A stretch of DNA of 64,000 bases from Aquabacter spiritensis. GTDB taxonomy: Bacteria > Pseudomonadota > Alphaproteobacteria > Rhizobiales > Xanthobacteraceae. Each line of letters begins with the position of its first letter. The first letter of the stretch is position 1. Shown here one piece after another: positions 20,501 through 35,500 of this stretch. Below the pieces are notes generated by a model. The model did not search any database. It was not told where the DNA came from and saw nothing but the letters and a program-made list of their open reading frames with translations. The stretch covers positions 310,001 to 374,000 of the forward strand of contig NZ_SMAI01000002.1 of assembly GCF_004346185.1 (NCBI RefSeq), written 5' to 3'. Made by a program: the position numbers and the translations under genes.

Positions 20501-23500
20501 GAATAGAAGGAGGAGCGCTTGCCGTGGCCGCGTTGGGCATACATCAGCACGGCATCGACGGTATGCGGGTCGCGCTTCCATTTCCACCACGGTCCCTTTG
20601 GACGGCCCGGCAGATAGAGGCTGTCGCGGCGCTTCAGCATCAGGCCCTCGACCGCCTCCGAATCCACTCCCGCCCCCGCTGCGGCGGGATCCGCGCGGGC
20701 GGCGGCGAGCGTGGTCCAATTGGCGAACGGCACCTCGGGCGAGAGGTCGAGCCGGGGCGAAGCGAGGCGCATCACCAGCGTCGCGAGCCGGTCGCGGCGG
20801 GCGGCATAGGGCAGCTCGCGCAGGTCCTCGCCGTCTTCGACCAGGAGGTCGTAGGCCCGCATATGGGCGGGAAACTCCTTCAGCAGGCGTGGCGTCACCG
20901 CTTTGCGGTTGAGCCGCTGCTGAAGCAGATTGAAGGATTGCACGCGCCCCTCGCGCCGCACCAGCAATTCTCCGTCGAGCGCGCCGTCGAAATCGAGCGC
21001 TTCGCACAGATCGGGAAAGGCCGCGGACATGTCCTCGCCGGTCCGGCTGTAGAGCCGCACAACGCGGTCGCCGTCCGCCGCCCGCCCGGCGACGGCCTGG
21101 ATGCGGATGCCGTCCCATTTCCATTCCGCTGCGAAGTCCGCGGGGTCGAGCGTGCCGAAATCCCCCGGCTCGACAGCGTGCGCGAGCATGACCGGGCGGA
21201 ACGGCGCGGGATCGTCGGTCTCCGGACGGCCGGCGCGGCCCTCCACCCAGGCGAACAGGTCGAGATAAGGCGGCGCGAGGCCGGGCCAGACCAACTCCAC
21301 CGCGTCCGGCGGCAGATCGCCGAGCGCGGCAACGGCAGTTTTCGCCAGCCGGGCCGAGGCGCCGACCCGCAGCGATCCGGTGATCAGCTTCAAAAGCGCC
21401 CAGCGGCCGGTATCGTCGAGCCCGTCCAGCCAGGCCGCGAGCTGTGTGGGCAGGTCGCGCTTCGGCAGGTCGGCGAGTGCGCCGACGATCTCCGACAGAA
21501 GCGGCGCACGGTCCGGGCGCCCCGCGGCAGGCGGCGCGGGCCACATCAGGGCGACGGTCTCGGAGAGGTCGCCGACATAATCGTAGGACATGGCGAACAG
21601 GACCGGATCGGTGCGCTCCATGATCAGGGCGCGGATCAGCCCGGGCTTGGCATTGGCGAAGCTGAGGGCGCCGGTGAGCGCCGCCAAAGCCAGGCCCCGC
21701 TCCGGATCCGGCGTGGCGCGGAAATAATCCGCCATCAGCCGGATCTTGGCGTTGCGCCCCGGTTCGTAGGCGAGCCGGTCGAGGAGCGCGGCGAACCGGT
21801 TCATGCCGCATCCTCCGGCGGTACGGCCGGGGCTTCGGACGCCGGCTCGGGCGGCGCTTCGGCATCCTCGTCGCCATAGCCGACCATGTGCAGCGGCCGC
21901 GCGCCGAGACCGGCGGCGCCCGCCCAATGGACCAGGGCGTCTTCCGCGCCGTGCGTCACCCAGAGCTCCGTGCAGCCGGTGGCGCGCGTCGCCGCGATCA
22001 GCCCGTCCCAGTCGGCATGGTCGGAAATCACCAGCGGCAGTTCGACACCGCGCTGGCGTGCCCGTGCGCGCACCCGCATCCAGCCCGAGGCGAAGGCGGT
22101 GACCGGATCGGGGAAGCGGCGCGACCAGAGGTCGGTGATCGCCGCCGGTGGCGCGATCACCACGGCGCCGGCAAAGGCGGCCTTGGGCGCGTCGGCGGCG
22201 GGGCGGATCTCGCCGAGCGCGATGCCGCGTTCGGCATAATAGGCGCTGATCGCGGCGAGGGCGCCGTGGACATAGATCGGCGCGTCGTAGCCGGCGGCGC
22301 GCAGCAGCGCCATCACGCGCTGCGCCTTGCCGAGCGAATAGGCCCCCACCAGATGCGCCCGCTCCGGGAAGACCTGAAGCGAATTGAGCAGTTTTGCCGT
22401 TTCGTCGGCGGCCAGGGGATGACGGAACACCGGCAGGCCGAAAGTCGCCTCGGAGATGAAGACGTCGCAGCGGACCGGGACGAAGGGCGTGCAGGTCGGA
22501 TCGTACGCATCCTTGTAATCGCCAGACGCGACGATGCTGCAGCCGTGCCAGGTCAGGGCGAACTGCGCCGAACCGAGCACATGGCCGGCGGGATGCGCGG
22601 TGACGCGCACGCCACCGATGTCGAGGCTCTCGCCATAGCCGATCGCCTGGGTCGCGCCGGCATGGCTCGGACCCATGCGCAGCGCCATCAGATCCAATGT
22701 CTCGCGGGTCGCCAGCACCTCGCCGTGGCCCGGCCGGGCATGGTCGGAATGGGCGTGCGTGATCAGCGCGCGGGGCACCGCACGGGTCGGATCGATGTAG
22801 AAATCTCCGACGGGACAATAGAGGCCCCGAGGCGAGGGCCGCAGCAGGTCTTCCGGGCGCATGACCGCCCCTATATGGGTGGAGAACTCCCGATTCGCGA
22901 GGACCCGTGGCCGCTTCGCCCCTTCTCCGATCCTCCGGCGATCCCGCGCTCGACCGCCGGCTCGACTGGGCGCGGGCCTATCTCGCCGACGATGCCGCGG
23001 CGGCGGAGGGCATGCTCGCCGATCTGGTCGCCGCCGCGCCCCATTTCTCCGCCGCCTGGTTCCTGCTCGGCGAGGCCCGCGAGACACTGGGCGACGTGGC
23101 TGGAGCGGCGGACGCGTACGAGGCGGTGCTCCGCCTCGATGCCACCGATGCGCTGGGCGCCGCGCTGCGGCTGGCCCGGCTCGGGCGGCGGGCGGCCGAC
23201 GGCGCCATGTCGGAAGCCTTCGTGCGGACCCTGTTCGATCAATATGCGCCGCGCTTCGACGCCGCCTTGCGCGAGGGGCTCGGCTATCGCGGGCCCGAAA
23301 TCCTGGCCGCGGCGCTGATGGCCAGCGTTCCCGCCGGCCGGCGGTTCGGCCGCGCCATCGATCTCGGCTGCGGCACCGGCCTCGCCGCGCCGCACGTCGC
23401 GCCGGTCTGCGACATGCTGATCGGCGTCGACCTCTCGCCCGAGATGGTGGCGCGCGCCCGCAAGACCGGGCTTTATGCCGAACTGGCGGTCGCCGAAATG

Positions 23501-26500
23501 GGCGCCTACCTCGCCGCCGCGCCGGAGGCGGGCGCGGATCTCATCCTGGCCGCCGACGCCTTCTGCTATCTCGCCGACCTCGCTCCGGTCGTCGGCGCGG
23601 CGCGCCGCGCCCTGCGCCCCGACGGGCGCCTCGCTTTCACGGTGGAGACCCATGCGGGCGAGGGTCTCCTGCTGCGCGACACATTGCGTTTCGCGCACGG
23701 TGCGCCGCTGGTCGCGGGGACGCTGCACGCGGCCGGCTTTGCGGTGGACAGGCTCGCCCCCGCCACCACCCGGACCGAGAAGGGCGCTGCGGTCGCGGGT
23801 CTCGTTTGCGTGGCACGGCCGGTCTGATCCGAGGAAAATGTCCGGCCGGTGTTGACGGCGGCTTATGCTCATTCTAAGCATAAGGGAATGAAGCCGGCTT
23901 TCGACCGGCGCTTTTTCGGCCTTACTTATGCTCATTAAGAGCATAATCGGGAGGGTGCCCCATGCTCTACGCTCCGGCCGTCGCGCGCGCCGCGCTGCCT
24001 TTGCCGCATCTCTACGACCGCGTCGCGCGCCATGTCCCGGCGATCGAATGGCCGGCCCTTGCCGCGGACATCGCCGCGATCCTCGACCTGAAGGCGCGCC
24101 GCAACGCCATCCTGCTCGCCCACAATTATCAGGCGCCGGAAATCTTCCACACGGTCGCGGACATCGTCGGGGACAGCCTCGCTTTGGCCCGCGAGGCGGC
24201 GGCGACCGAGGCCGACGTGATCGTCCTGGCGGGCGTGCACTTCATGGCGGAGACAGCCAAGGTGCTGAATCCCGACAAGGTGGTGCTGATCCCGGACGAG
24301 AAGGCCGGATGCTCGCTGGCGGAGTCGATCCGGCCGGAGGACGTGCTGGCGCTCAAAGCGCGCCATCCCGGCGTGCCGGTCGTGACCTATGTCAACACCT
24401 CGGCGGCGGTGAAGGCGGTGTCCGACGTGTGCTGCACCTCGGGCAATGCCAAGAAGGTGGTCGAGGCGCTCGGCGTGCCGAAGGTCATCATGATCCCGGA
24501 CGAATATCTCGCACGAAACATCGCCGCCCAGACCCATGTCGAGATCGTCACCTGGAACGGCCGCTGCGAGGTCCACGAGCGTTTCACCCCGCTCGACATC
24601 GCCGACATCCGCGACATCTATCCCGACGTGACCGTGATCGCCCATCCCGAATGCCCGCCGGACGTGGTCGCGGCCTCGGATTTCGCCGGTTCGACCGCCG
24701 AAATGGTCGGCTTCGTCGCCGCGCGCCGCCCGCGCCGGGTGGCGCTCGTCACCGAATGCTCGATGGGCGACAATGTGGCGGTGCATTATCCCGAGATCGA
24801 TTTCGTCAAGCCCTGCAATCTCTGCCCGCACATGAAGCGGATCACGCTCGGCAATATCCGCCGCGCGCTCGAGACCATGTCGCCCGAAGTGACGGTCGAT
24901 CCGGCCCTGCTGGCCGGCGCCCGCGCCAGCGTCGAGCGCATGTTGGCGATCCGCTAGGGAGCGAGCGCGGGAACTCTAAAAGATATTGGCAAATAACGGT
25001 TTTACTTTCTTGGCGAGGAGCCGCCCGGCTGGAGCGCCGATGGTGGAGGACGACCCATGACCCTTTCCCCGCTTCCCGCGCTGATGACCGAGCCGGTGGT
25101 GCGCGCCGCGCTGCTGGAGGATCTCGGCCGCGCCGGCGACATCACGACGGAGGCGGTGATTCCGGCCGATGCCGTGATGGAGGTGGCGATGGTGGCGCGC
25201 CAGCCCGGCACCCTCGCGGGCCTCGGCATCGCCATGCAGGCCTTTGCCCTGATGGATCCGGGCCTGTCCCTCGAACCGCTGGCCGCGGACGGCGATGCGG
25301 TGCGCGCGGGCGATGCCGTGCTGCGCATTGGCGGTCGGGCGCGGCCGATCCTCTCCGCCGAGCGGGTGGCGCTCAATTTCGCCTGCCGCCTGTCCGGCAT
25401 CGCCAGTGCGACCGCGATCCTCGCGGCGGCGGCGCGGGCGCACGGGCATGCCCGCATCGCCTGCACCCGCAAGACCACGCCGGGCCTGCGCGCGTTGGAG
25501 AAATATGCCGTGCGTGCGGGCGGCGGGGCGAACCACCGCTTCGGCCTCGACGATGCCGTGCTGATCAAGGACAACCATGTCGCGGCCGCCGGCGGCGTCG
25601 CCGCGGCGGTGCGCGCCGCGCGGGCTTATGTCGGGCATCTCGTGAAGATCGAGCTCGAAGTCGACACCCTCGCCCAGCTCCGCGCGGCGATGGAGATCGG
25701 CGTCGATGCGGTGCTGCTCGACAATATGGGCCCGGACATGCTCCGCGAGGCGGTCGCCCTGGTCGCCGGCCGTGCCGTCACGGAGGCCTCGGGCCGGGTC
25801 ACTGCCGAGACGGTTCCCGGCATCGCCGCCGCGGGGGTCGATCTGATTTCCTGCGGCTGGCTCACCCACAGCGCGCCGATCCTCGATCTCGGGCTCGATT
25901 TCCAGGGTTGAGCCGGGCCGGTTAAGATGCCATTCCCGCCGAGGGGCGGTCGGGCGCTCCGATCGCGCGCGGCGGCGTGGGGATGGGCATGGCGTTTGAA
26001 ATGTCGCTGAGCGGGCGGACGGCACTGGTGACCGGCGCCTCGAGCGGGCTCGGCCGCCATTTTGCCCATAGGCTCGCCGCGGCCGGCGCCGCGATCGTCT
26101 TATGCGCACGCCGGGTCGCGGCGATCGAGGCGGAGGCCGAAGCCATCCGCGCGGCCGGTGGGCAGGCGACCGCGCTCGTGCTCGACGTGACCGATGCGGC
26201 GTCCGTACAGGATGCGGTCGGCCGCGCGCAGGGCTGGCGTGGCGGCCTCGACATCCTGGTCAACAATGCCGGCATCGCCCGGACCAAAGCCGTGCTCGAC
26301 CTCACCGAGGCCGATTGGGACGCCGTGCTCGACACCAATCTGAAAGGCGCCTTCCTGGTCGCGCAGGCGGTGGCGCGCGGCATGCGGGACCGGGGCGCGG
26401 GCGGCGCGATCGTCAATGTCGCCTCGATCCTCGGCCTGCGCGTGGCCGGCCAGGTCGCGCCGTATGCGGTCTCCAAGGCCGGGCTGATCCAGCTCACGCA

Positions 26501-29500
26501 GGCGATGGCGCTCGAACTCGCGCGCCATGAAATCCGCGTCAACGCACTCTGTCCCGGCTATACCGAAACCGAGCTGAACCGCGATTTCTTCGCCGGGGAG
26601 GCGGGGCAGGCGCTGGTGCGCCGCGTGCCCGCCCGCCGGCTCGGTCAACCGGGCGATCTCGACGGCGCGCTGTTGCTGCTGGTGAGCGATGCCGGCAAGG
26701 CGATCACCGGCATCGCTTTGCCGGTCGATGGCGGCCATCTCGTTTCCTCTCTCTGAAGGCACGATCCATGGATTTCACTCTGCCGCACGAGATCGAGGAC
26801 ACCCGCCGCCGCGTGGCGGATTTCGTCGCGCGCGAAATCCTGCCGCACGAGGCGGACCCCGCAGCCTATGACGCGCATGAGAACATTCGCCTCGATCTGC
26901 TCGCCGATCTCCGGGCCAAGGCCAAGGCGGAGGGGCTGTGGTGCCTCCAGCTCAAGCGGGAGACCGGCGGCGGCGGGCTCGGCAAGGTCGGGATGGCGGC
27001 CTGCTACACCGAGATGAACCGCTCCATTTTCGGGCCGGTCGTGTTCAATTCGGCGGCGCCCGACGACGGCAACATGATGGTGCTGGAAGCGCTCGGCACG
27101 CCCGAGCAGAAGGCGCGCTGGCTGGCGCCGATCGTCTCGGGCGCGGTGCGCTCGTCGATCGCCATGACCGAACCGGCCCCCGGCGGGGGCTCCGATCCGG
27201 CTATGATCCGCACGCAGGCCACGCGCCGCGCGGATGGGTCCTATGTCGTCACCGGCCGCAAATGGTTCATCACCGGGGCGGCCGACGCGGCGCATTTCAT
27301 CCTCATTGCGCGCACCTCGGACGATGCGCGGCGCGGCCTGACGGCGTTCCTGTTCCACAAGGACCAGCCGGGCTGGCGGATCGTGCGGCGCATCCCGATC
27401 ATGGGGCCGGAGGAACATGGCGGGCATTGCGAGCTGGAATTCGACGGGCTCGAAATCACGCCGGACAACGTCCTCGCGGGCGAGGGGCGCGGGCTGAAGG
27501 TCACGCAGGTGCGGCTCGGACCGGCGCGCCTCACCCATTGCATGCGCTGGCTCGGCCTCGCCATGCGCTGCATCGAGATCGCGCGGGAGTATGCCGACAG
27601 CCGCGAGGGATTCGGCGTCCGCCTCTCGGAGCGCGAAAGCGTGCAGATGATGCTGGGCGGCCTCGCCATGGAGATCGAGATCGGCCGCCTCCTGGTGATG
27701 CGCGCGGCGTTCGAGCTGGACCAGGGCCGGTTCGCCCGAAAGGAAATCTCGATGGCGAAGATCCAGGTGGCGAACACGCTGCACCGCGCCGCCGATACCG
27801 CGATCCAGATCAACGGCGCGCGGGGCTATTCCAAGGACACGGTGCTGGAATGGATCTACCGCTACGCCCGGCAGGCCCGCCTGGTGGACGGTGCGGACGA
27901 GGTCCACCGCATGGTCCTGCATCGTTTTCTGGCGGAGGAGGGGCGCGACTTCTGGCGCTTCCCTTCAGCGTCATGAGCGGCGCCGGTCCCGAATTCGATC
28001 CGGCGCGGCTCGACGCCTACCTCAAGCGTAGCCTCGCTGGCACCGCCGGCGCGATGCGTCTGGAGCGGATCGCCGGGGGCCAGTCCAACCCGACCTTCTT
28101 CGTCACCTACGACACGCGGCGCCTGGTGCTGCGCAAACAGCCGCCCGGCGATCTCCTGCCCTCCGCCCATGCGGTCGACCGGGAATTTCGCGTCATATCC
28201 GCGCTCGCCCCGACCGGCGTGCCGGTGCCGGAGCCGGTCCTGTTCTGTGCCGATCGGGAAGTCGTCGGCACGCCCTTCTATCTGATGGAGCGGCTCAAGG
28301 GCCGGGTGTTCCATGATGCGGCATTGGCGGGTGCGGCGCCGGAGGAGCGGCGCGCGCTGTACCGGGCGCTCGCCGAAAGCCTCGCCGCGCTTCACGCCGT
28401 GGATCCCGGGCGCGTGGGCCTCGCCGATTTCGGTCGTCCGACCGATTATTTCGCCCGGCAGATCGCCCGCTGGGGTCGGCAATGGGACATGTCGCACGCC
28501 GCCCCAAATCCGGACATCGACCGGCTGCGGGCCTGGCTCGCGGGGCACATTCCCGCGGACGAGCGGGTCGCCGTGGCACACGGCGATTATCGGATGGGCA
28601 ATGTGATGTTCCATCCGCAGGAACCGCGCGTGCTCGCCATTCTCGACTGGGAATTGTCGACCCTCGGTCATCCCCTGCTCGACCTCGCGCATGCCTGCAT
28701 CGCATGGCATTCCCGACCGCAGGATTATGGCGGGCTCGACGGGCTCGACCGGCCGGCATGCGGCCTGCCGGAGCAGGCGGAGTTCGAGGCGGCCTATTAT
28801 GCCGCCGCCACCCACGACGCCCGGCTCGACACCTTCCACATGGTGCTGGCCCTGTTCCGCTTCGCGGTGATCTTCGAGGGGATCGCCGCGCGCGGACGCG
28901 CCGGCAATGCGGCTTCGGCCGATGCCGGCGGTCTCGCCCATCTGTCCGGCGTCTTCGCGCGCCGCGCCGCGGACCTCCTCGACGCGGGCTGACGCCGACC
29001 CAGAGATCGGCGTCCGGGGAGGCAGGTCGCTCAGTCCACCGCCACGATCGGCACGCTGACATAGCGCAGCAGCCGGGTGAAGGTGGAGCCAAACAGGAAC
29101 GCCGTGATGCCGGATTCGTGGTGCGCGCCGGCCACCAGGACGTCGCCCCAAGCCCACCCTACCGAATCGATCGCGCGCCTCCAATCGGGGCCGTCGCCGA
29201 TCGCGCAACTGGCCTCGATGCCTTCGGGAAGCTCCGCGAGCGCCGCCTTCTGGGCATCGGTCGCCTGCTTGCGCCAGGTGTTGGCGACCATGTTCTCGGC
29301 GTGATAGCCGACGTCCGAAGGGTACATCTGGCGATCGCGCACCACGAAGGTGACGAGGCGCAGCGGCACCTTGTGCTGGCGGGCGAGGTCGACCGCCACC
29401 GCCACCGTACTGGCGCCCTCGCGGTCGTCGGAAAAGGCGCAGGTGACCCGTTCCAGCCGGCGCGGCGCATGGCTGGCATAGCCGAGCGGGGCCATTACGG

Positions 29501-32500
29501 TGGGACATTTGGTGCCGGCGAGAACGCCCGAGGCGGTGGAGCCGAGCCCCGCCCGCATCTTCTTTCCGTCGCGGGCGGAGCCGACGATGGTGAGATAGGC
29601 GTTCATCTCGTTGGCGACGCGCGACAGGCCCTTCGAGGCGCTGTCCGCGGCGACCACCATATAGTCCGCCTTGACCTTGTCGCCGATATAAGCGCGGGCG
29701 CGTGCCAGCGCCTTCTGGGCGTATTGGTCGAGGAACTGCTTGTATTCCGCATCCACCGCCGCCGGCGAGGGATAGCCCCAGGTCTCCGGCGTCACCACGC
29801 AGACGGTGACGGGCACGTCGCCCGCCAGCGCCATCATGCGCCCGACGGCCAGGGCATCCATACCACCCCGGTCCGGCGCGTAGCCGATCAGATAGCTCAT
29901 CTCACGCTCCCGTCTTCGCCAGAGCGGAGTTCCGGAACGAGAAGCCGAAATAGATCACCAGCGCGATTGCGATCCAAACGATGAACAGAAGATAGGTGTT
30001 CCACGGCAATTGCGTGATGAGATAGACGCAGAACAGCACGCTGGCGATCGGCACGTACGGGAACAGCGGCACCATATAGCCGCGGGGCAGATCCGGCCGG
30101 GTGCGGCGCAGAATGATCACACCGGCGGACACCACGGCGAACGCGATCAGCGTCCCCATCGAGGTGAGGTTCGCCAAGACGTCGAGCGGGACCAAGGCGG
30201 CGAGCAGAGCGATGAAGACGGCGACGATATAGGTGTTGGTCACCGGCGTCATGGTCTGCGGGTCGACCTTCTGGAACAGCTTCGGCAACAGGCCGTCGCG
30301 GCTCATGGCGAACAGGATGCGGGTCTGGCCATACATCACCACCAGGGTCACGCTGAAGATCGAGACGATCGCACCGACCGAGAGCAGCAGCGAGGGCCAG
30401 TTCGAGCCGGTGATGTTGCGCAGGATCACGGCGAGGCCGGCGTCCTGGCCGGCGAATTCGGTCCATTGCTGCGCCCCCACCGCCGCGAAAGCGACCAGAA
30501 CATAGGCAGCCGTCACAAGAAGCAGCGACAGGATGATGCCCGCGGGCAACGTCTTGCGCGGGTTCTTGACCTCCTCGCCCGCAGTCGAGATTGCGTCGAT
30601 GCCGATATAAGAGAAGAAGATCGTGCCCGCGGCGGCGCCGACGCCGAGCCAGCCTTTGGGGGTGAAGGGCTCGAGATTTTCGGTGTTGAATGCGGTGAAG
30701 GCGATCACCACGAACAGCGCCAGCACACCGAGCTTCACCACCACCAGGATGGCGTTCACCGTGGTGGATTCGCGCGCGCCCTTGATCAGCAGCGAGGCAC
30801 ACATCGCGACGAGGACGATCGCGGGCAGGTTGAAGTAGCCCCCGGCGCCGGGGGGCTGGCTGATCGCGTCGGGCATCTGCCAGCCAAACAGGTCGTTGAA
30901 CATTTCGTTGAGATATTGCCCCCAGCCCACCGCGATCGCCGAGGCGGAAACAGCGTATTCCAGCAGCAAGCAGGCGCCGACGATATAGGCGACCAATTCG
31001 CCCATGGTTGCATAGGCATAGGAATAAGAGGAGCCCGAGACCGGAATGGTCGAGGCGATCTCGGCATAGCAGAGCGCCGTCAAGGCGGCCGTGATGCCGG
31101 CGATGATGAATGAAATCACGACGGCCGGTCCGGCCTCCGGGACCGCCGCCGTCAGGGCGACGAAAATACCGGTTCCGATCGTGGCGCCGACGCCCAGCAT
31201 GGTGAGCTGGAACAGCCCGATCGAGCGCTGCAGATGTCCCTTCCCCCCACCATGCTCGTCGACCAGAGCCGAAACCGGTTTGCAGCGCAACAACGCGCGC
31301 CCAAATGACGATGAACCCATGGAAAGCCCCATTCTCTGTGGTTGTCTTTATTGCCCCACTCCGGGCGATCAGGCGTCACCCGGTTCCGATACGCAGCAAT
31401 CACCGTGCCACAAAAATGTCGCAGAGTCGGATGCGCGTTATTCCGTCAGCAGATTTCCCGTCCGGTCCGGGAGCGGTGCAGTGCCGGCGACCTTGCCGAT
31501 CACTCGCCCGGGCCAGGCATAAGTCTGGCTGTGGCGGGCGAACAGCAGGCCGTCGGTGACTGCCGCAACCGGCGTCGAGGCTCCCAGGGGGTCGACGATC
31601 TCGGCGATCAGGTCGCCCGTCCGCAGGCGGTCGCCGAGCCGCGCGCGGTAGCAGACCAGGCCCTCGGCCGGCGCCCGCACCTGTTGCATCGCTTCGAGCG
31701 GCGTCGCCGTACAGGTCAGGCGCGGCAATGCGCCCGGTTCTCCCGCAATGACGCCGCGGCGTTGCAGGAAGCGGTAGAGCGCCGCCGCATCGTCGCGCGC
31801 GAGCGTGTCGTCCACCTGGTCGTTGGAGCGCAGCTCGACCGTAGCGGAAAGGCAGGCCGGGGGGATCGGGTGTTCGGGAAACCGCTTCGCCAGCGTCCAC
31901 CAGGGGCCGCCGCAGGCTTCGTCGAACGGACGTCCGCCCGAGGCCTCGGCGAGGAGGACAGCACGGGCATCGATTTCGGCGGCGAGATCGGCCGCGTCGG
32001 GCCAGAGCGGCGTGCCGAGATAGAGATGCATCAGGGCTTCGTTGTCGGCGTGCAGGTCGAGCACGATGTCGGCGTCGAAAGCGAGGCCCATCAAGGTGTG
32101 GCGCAGCGTCGCGAGTTCGCCCATCGGGAGGATCCGGGCGAGCGCCGCACCCATCGCGGCGCGGATTTCGGCGACGTTGGCGGCCGCATCGGGGCCGAGC
32201 CGTCCGGCGATCTCGGCCTCGATTTCGGCTGCGAGATCGGGATAGTCGCGATTGAAATTGCCGCCTCCCGCCTCGTCGAACCGGCCCTGCAACATGCCGA
32301 AGCGATGCTGCGACAGGCCGATCGGGTTGGCTTGCGGCACCAGAATGACCTCGCCGCAAATCGCGCCACGCGTGGCCGCTTCCTCCAGCCGTGCGGCAAG
32401 GTGGCGCAGCGCCAGCATGCCCGGAAATTCATCGGCGTGCAGACCGGCCTGAAGATAGGCCTTCGGCCGTGCCCCCGGGGCGCCGAAACGGAGAACCGTC

Positions 32501-35500
32501 ACGCGACGCTGATCGGCTGCGGCGTCGGCGGGTCCCAGAGGGTGTTCGGCGCGGTTTACGGAACTTGCCTCAAATTGCGTCATCTGCTCGCCCGCTTCGA
32601 CCTTTGCAGTGCAGCAGAAAAAGCCGGCGCAATACATTGCACCCTCGCCGCCCCGCCACGGTGAGACGGCATATTGCTTGCGCCTCTTGAATGGGTCTAG
32701 GCTCTTCTTCGCTGGGGAGTTTTCGCGGGGGGGAATGTGGCCCGTGCGCGCACCGACCGGCTTCACGTACTGGCTTCGGCCGGCGGGAAGCGGCTCCGGA
32801 GCACGCCGAAGGTCGGTTTTGCGGTGCAGCATCGCCGTAGGCCGTCCGCAGCCATTGCTTCCCTGCAACGACGTCCAGCCGAACAAAATTATTCCAGGAT
32901 GGGCGGGGACCGGCCGATCCGGGTCGCTTGGGGAACAGCACATGGATATCATTTCGACCGCCGCTTATGTTGGCCCGAACAGCTACGCCAAGGTTCCCCT
33001 CATCCGCCTCACCGTGGATCTTCGGAACCGCTCGACGTCTTCTGTAGCCAGCTATGGCGACGCTGTGATCGACACGCTGCTGAAGCATCTGCCCAGCCTC
33101 GCCAACGACGCCCTTCCGGACGGGACGCCTTGGGTCGAGCGGGCGCGCAGCGCGGACGATTGCGGGCTCGGCGAACTCATCGCCCATGTCGCCCTCAATT
33201 TGCAGAAGCTCGCTGGTGAGCCGACCAATTTCGCCCAAGCCGTTGCTTTGCCGGGCACGGACGAGGTCGAGGTGCTCTACGGCTACGAATCCGACGAGGT
33301 CGGCCTGGAGGCCGGCGATCTCGCCTGCGACATCATCATCGAACTGATCGCGCCGCGCCGCGCGGATGACGAGCCCTATGACCTCGAGGATGAACTCGAC
33401 CGCTTCCTGAGTTTTGCGCAGAAGCGCTCGCTCGGGCCTTCGGCCCTGGCGCTGGTGAAGGCCGCGGAAGCCCGGGATATTCCCTGGGTCCGGCTCAACG
33501 ATCAGAGCCTGATCCAGGTCGGTCAGGGCAAGTATCAGAAGCGCATCGAGGCGGCCCTCACCTCGATGACGTCGCACATCGCGGTCGAGATCGCCTCCGA
33601 TAAGGGCGTGTGCAACAAGATCCTCGCCGATCTCGGCCTGCCGGTTCCCCAGCAACGCCAGGTCTACGATGCCGACGAGGCGGTCTCCGCGGCGCGCCGC
33701 ATCGGCTATCCCGTCGTCATCAAGCCGCTCGACGGCAATCACGGGCGCGGCGTCACCGTCAACATCATGAGCGACGAGGAAGCGGAAGCCGCATTCGCCG
33801 TCGCCGACGAGGAAGGCAGCGCGGTCATCGTCGAGAGCATGATCACCGGCGACGACCATCGTCTCCTGGTGATCAACGGCAAGCTGGAAGCGGCCGCCAA
33901 GCGCGTGCCCGGCCATGTCGTCGGCGACGGCACGCACACCATCGCCGAACTGGTCGAGATCGTGAACCAGGATCCGCGCCGCGGCGTCGGCCACGACAAT
34001 GTCCTCACCAAGCTGGAACTGGACGAGCAGGCCTTCCGCCTGCTGGGCGAGAAGAATTACACGCCCGAGTCCGTGCCGCCCGAGGGCGAGGCGGTCTATC
34101 TGCGCAAGACCGCCAACATCTCCACCGGCGGCACCGCCGTCGACGTGACCGACATCATCCACCCCGACAACAAGCTGATGGCCGAGCGCGCCATCATGGC
34201 GGTGGGGCTCGATCTCGGCGCGGTGGACTTCCTCACCTCCGACATCACCCAATCCTATCGCGACACCGGCGGCGCCATCTGCGAGATCAATGCCGGCCCG
34301 GGCCTGCGCATGCACATCGCGCCCTCCGAAGGCAAGCCGCGCGATGTCGGCGGCAAGGTGATGGAGATGCTGTTCCCGCCGGGAACCCAGAGCCGCATTC
34401 CGGTGGCTGCCCTGACCGGCACCAACGGCAAGACCACCTGCTCGCGCATGCTGTCGCACATCCTGAAGATGGCGGGCCACGTGGTGGGCCAGACCTCCAC
34501 CGATGCGGTCTATATCGACGGCAATGTCACCGTGAAGGGTGACATGACCGGGCCGGTCTCGGCCAAGATGGTGCTGCGCGACCCGACGGTGGACATCGCG
34601 GTGCTGGAGACGGCGCGCGGTGGCATCGTCCGCTCCGGTCTCGGCTACATGTTCTGCGACGTCGGCGCGGTGCTCAACGTCACCTCCGATCATCTCGGCC
34701 TGGGCGGCGTCGACACGGTGGACGAACTGGCGCGGGTGAAGCGCGTGGTGGTGGAGGTCGCGCGCGACACCGCGGTGCTCAATGCCGACAACGAGCAGAC
34801 GCTCAAGATGGCGTCCTACACCACCGCCAAGCACCTGTTCTACGTCACCCGCAATCCGCACCACGAACTGGTGCGCGAGCATATCCGCCTCGGCAAGCGC
34901 GCGATCGTGCTGGAGGAGGGGCTGAACGGCGATCAGATCGTGATCTACGACAACGGCACGCAGATTCCGCTCATCTGGACCCACCTCATCCCCGCGACGA
35001 TCGAGGGCAAGGCGCTCCACAATGTGGAGAATGCGATGTTCGCCGCTGCGATGGCTTATGCGCTGGGCAAGACCCTCGACCAGATCCGCAACGGCCTGCG
35101 GACCTTCGACAACACCTTCTTTCAGTCGCCCGGCCGCATGAACGTGTTCGACGAGCACGGCTTCCGGGTGATCCTCGATTACGGGCACAACGAGGCGGCG
35201 GTCGGCGCCATGGCGGACCTGGTGGAGCGGCTGAAGCCGCGCGGCCGGAAGATCGTCTGCGTCACCTGTCCGGGCGACCGGCGCAACGAGGATGTGCGCG
35301 ACATCGCCGAGAAGGTGGCGGGCAAATTCGACACCTATATCTGCCACCGCGACGACAATCTGCGGGGCCGCGGCCCCACGGAAATCCCTGATCTGATGCG
35401 CGACGCGCTGATTTCGTTCGGTGTCCCGGACGAGCAGATCGAGATCATCCCCGACGAGATGGCGGCGGTCGACGCGGCGCTCGCCATGGCGCGCCATAAC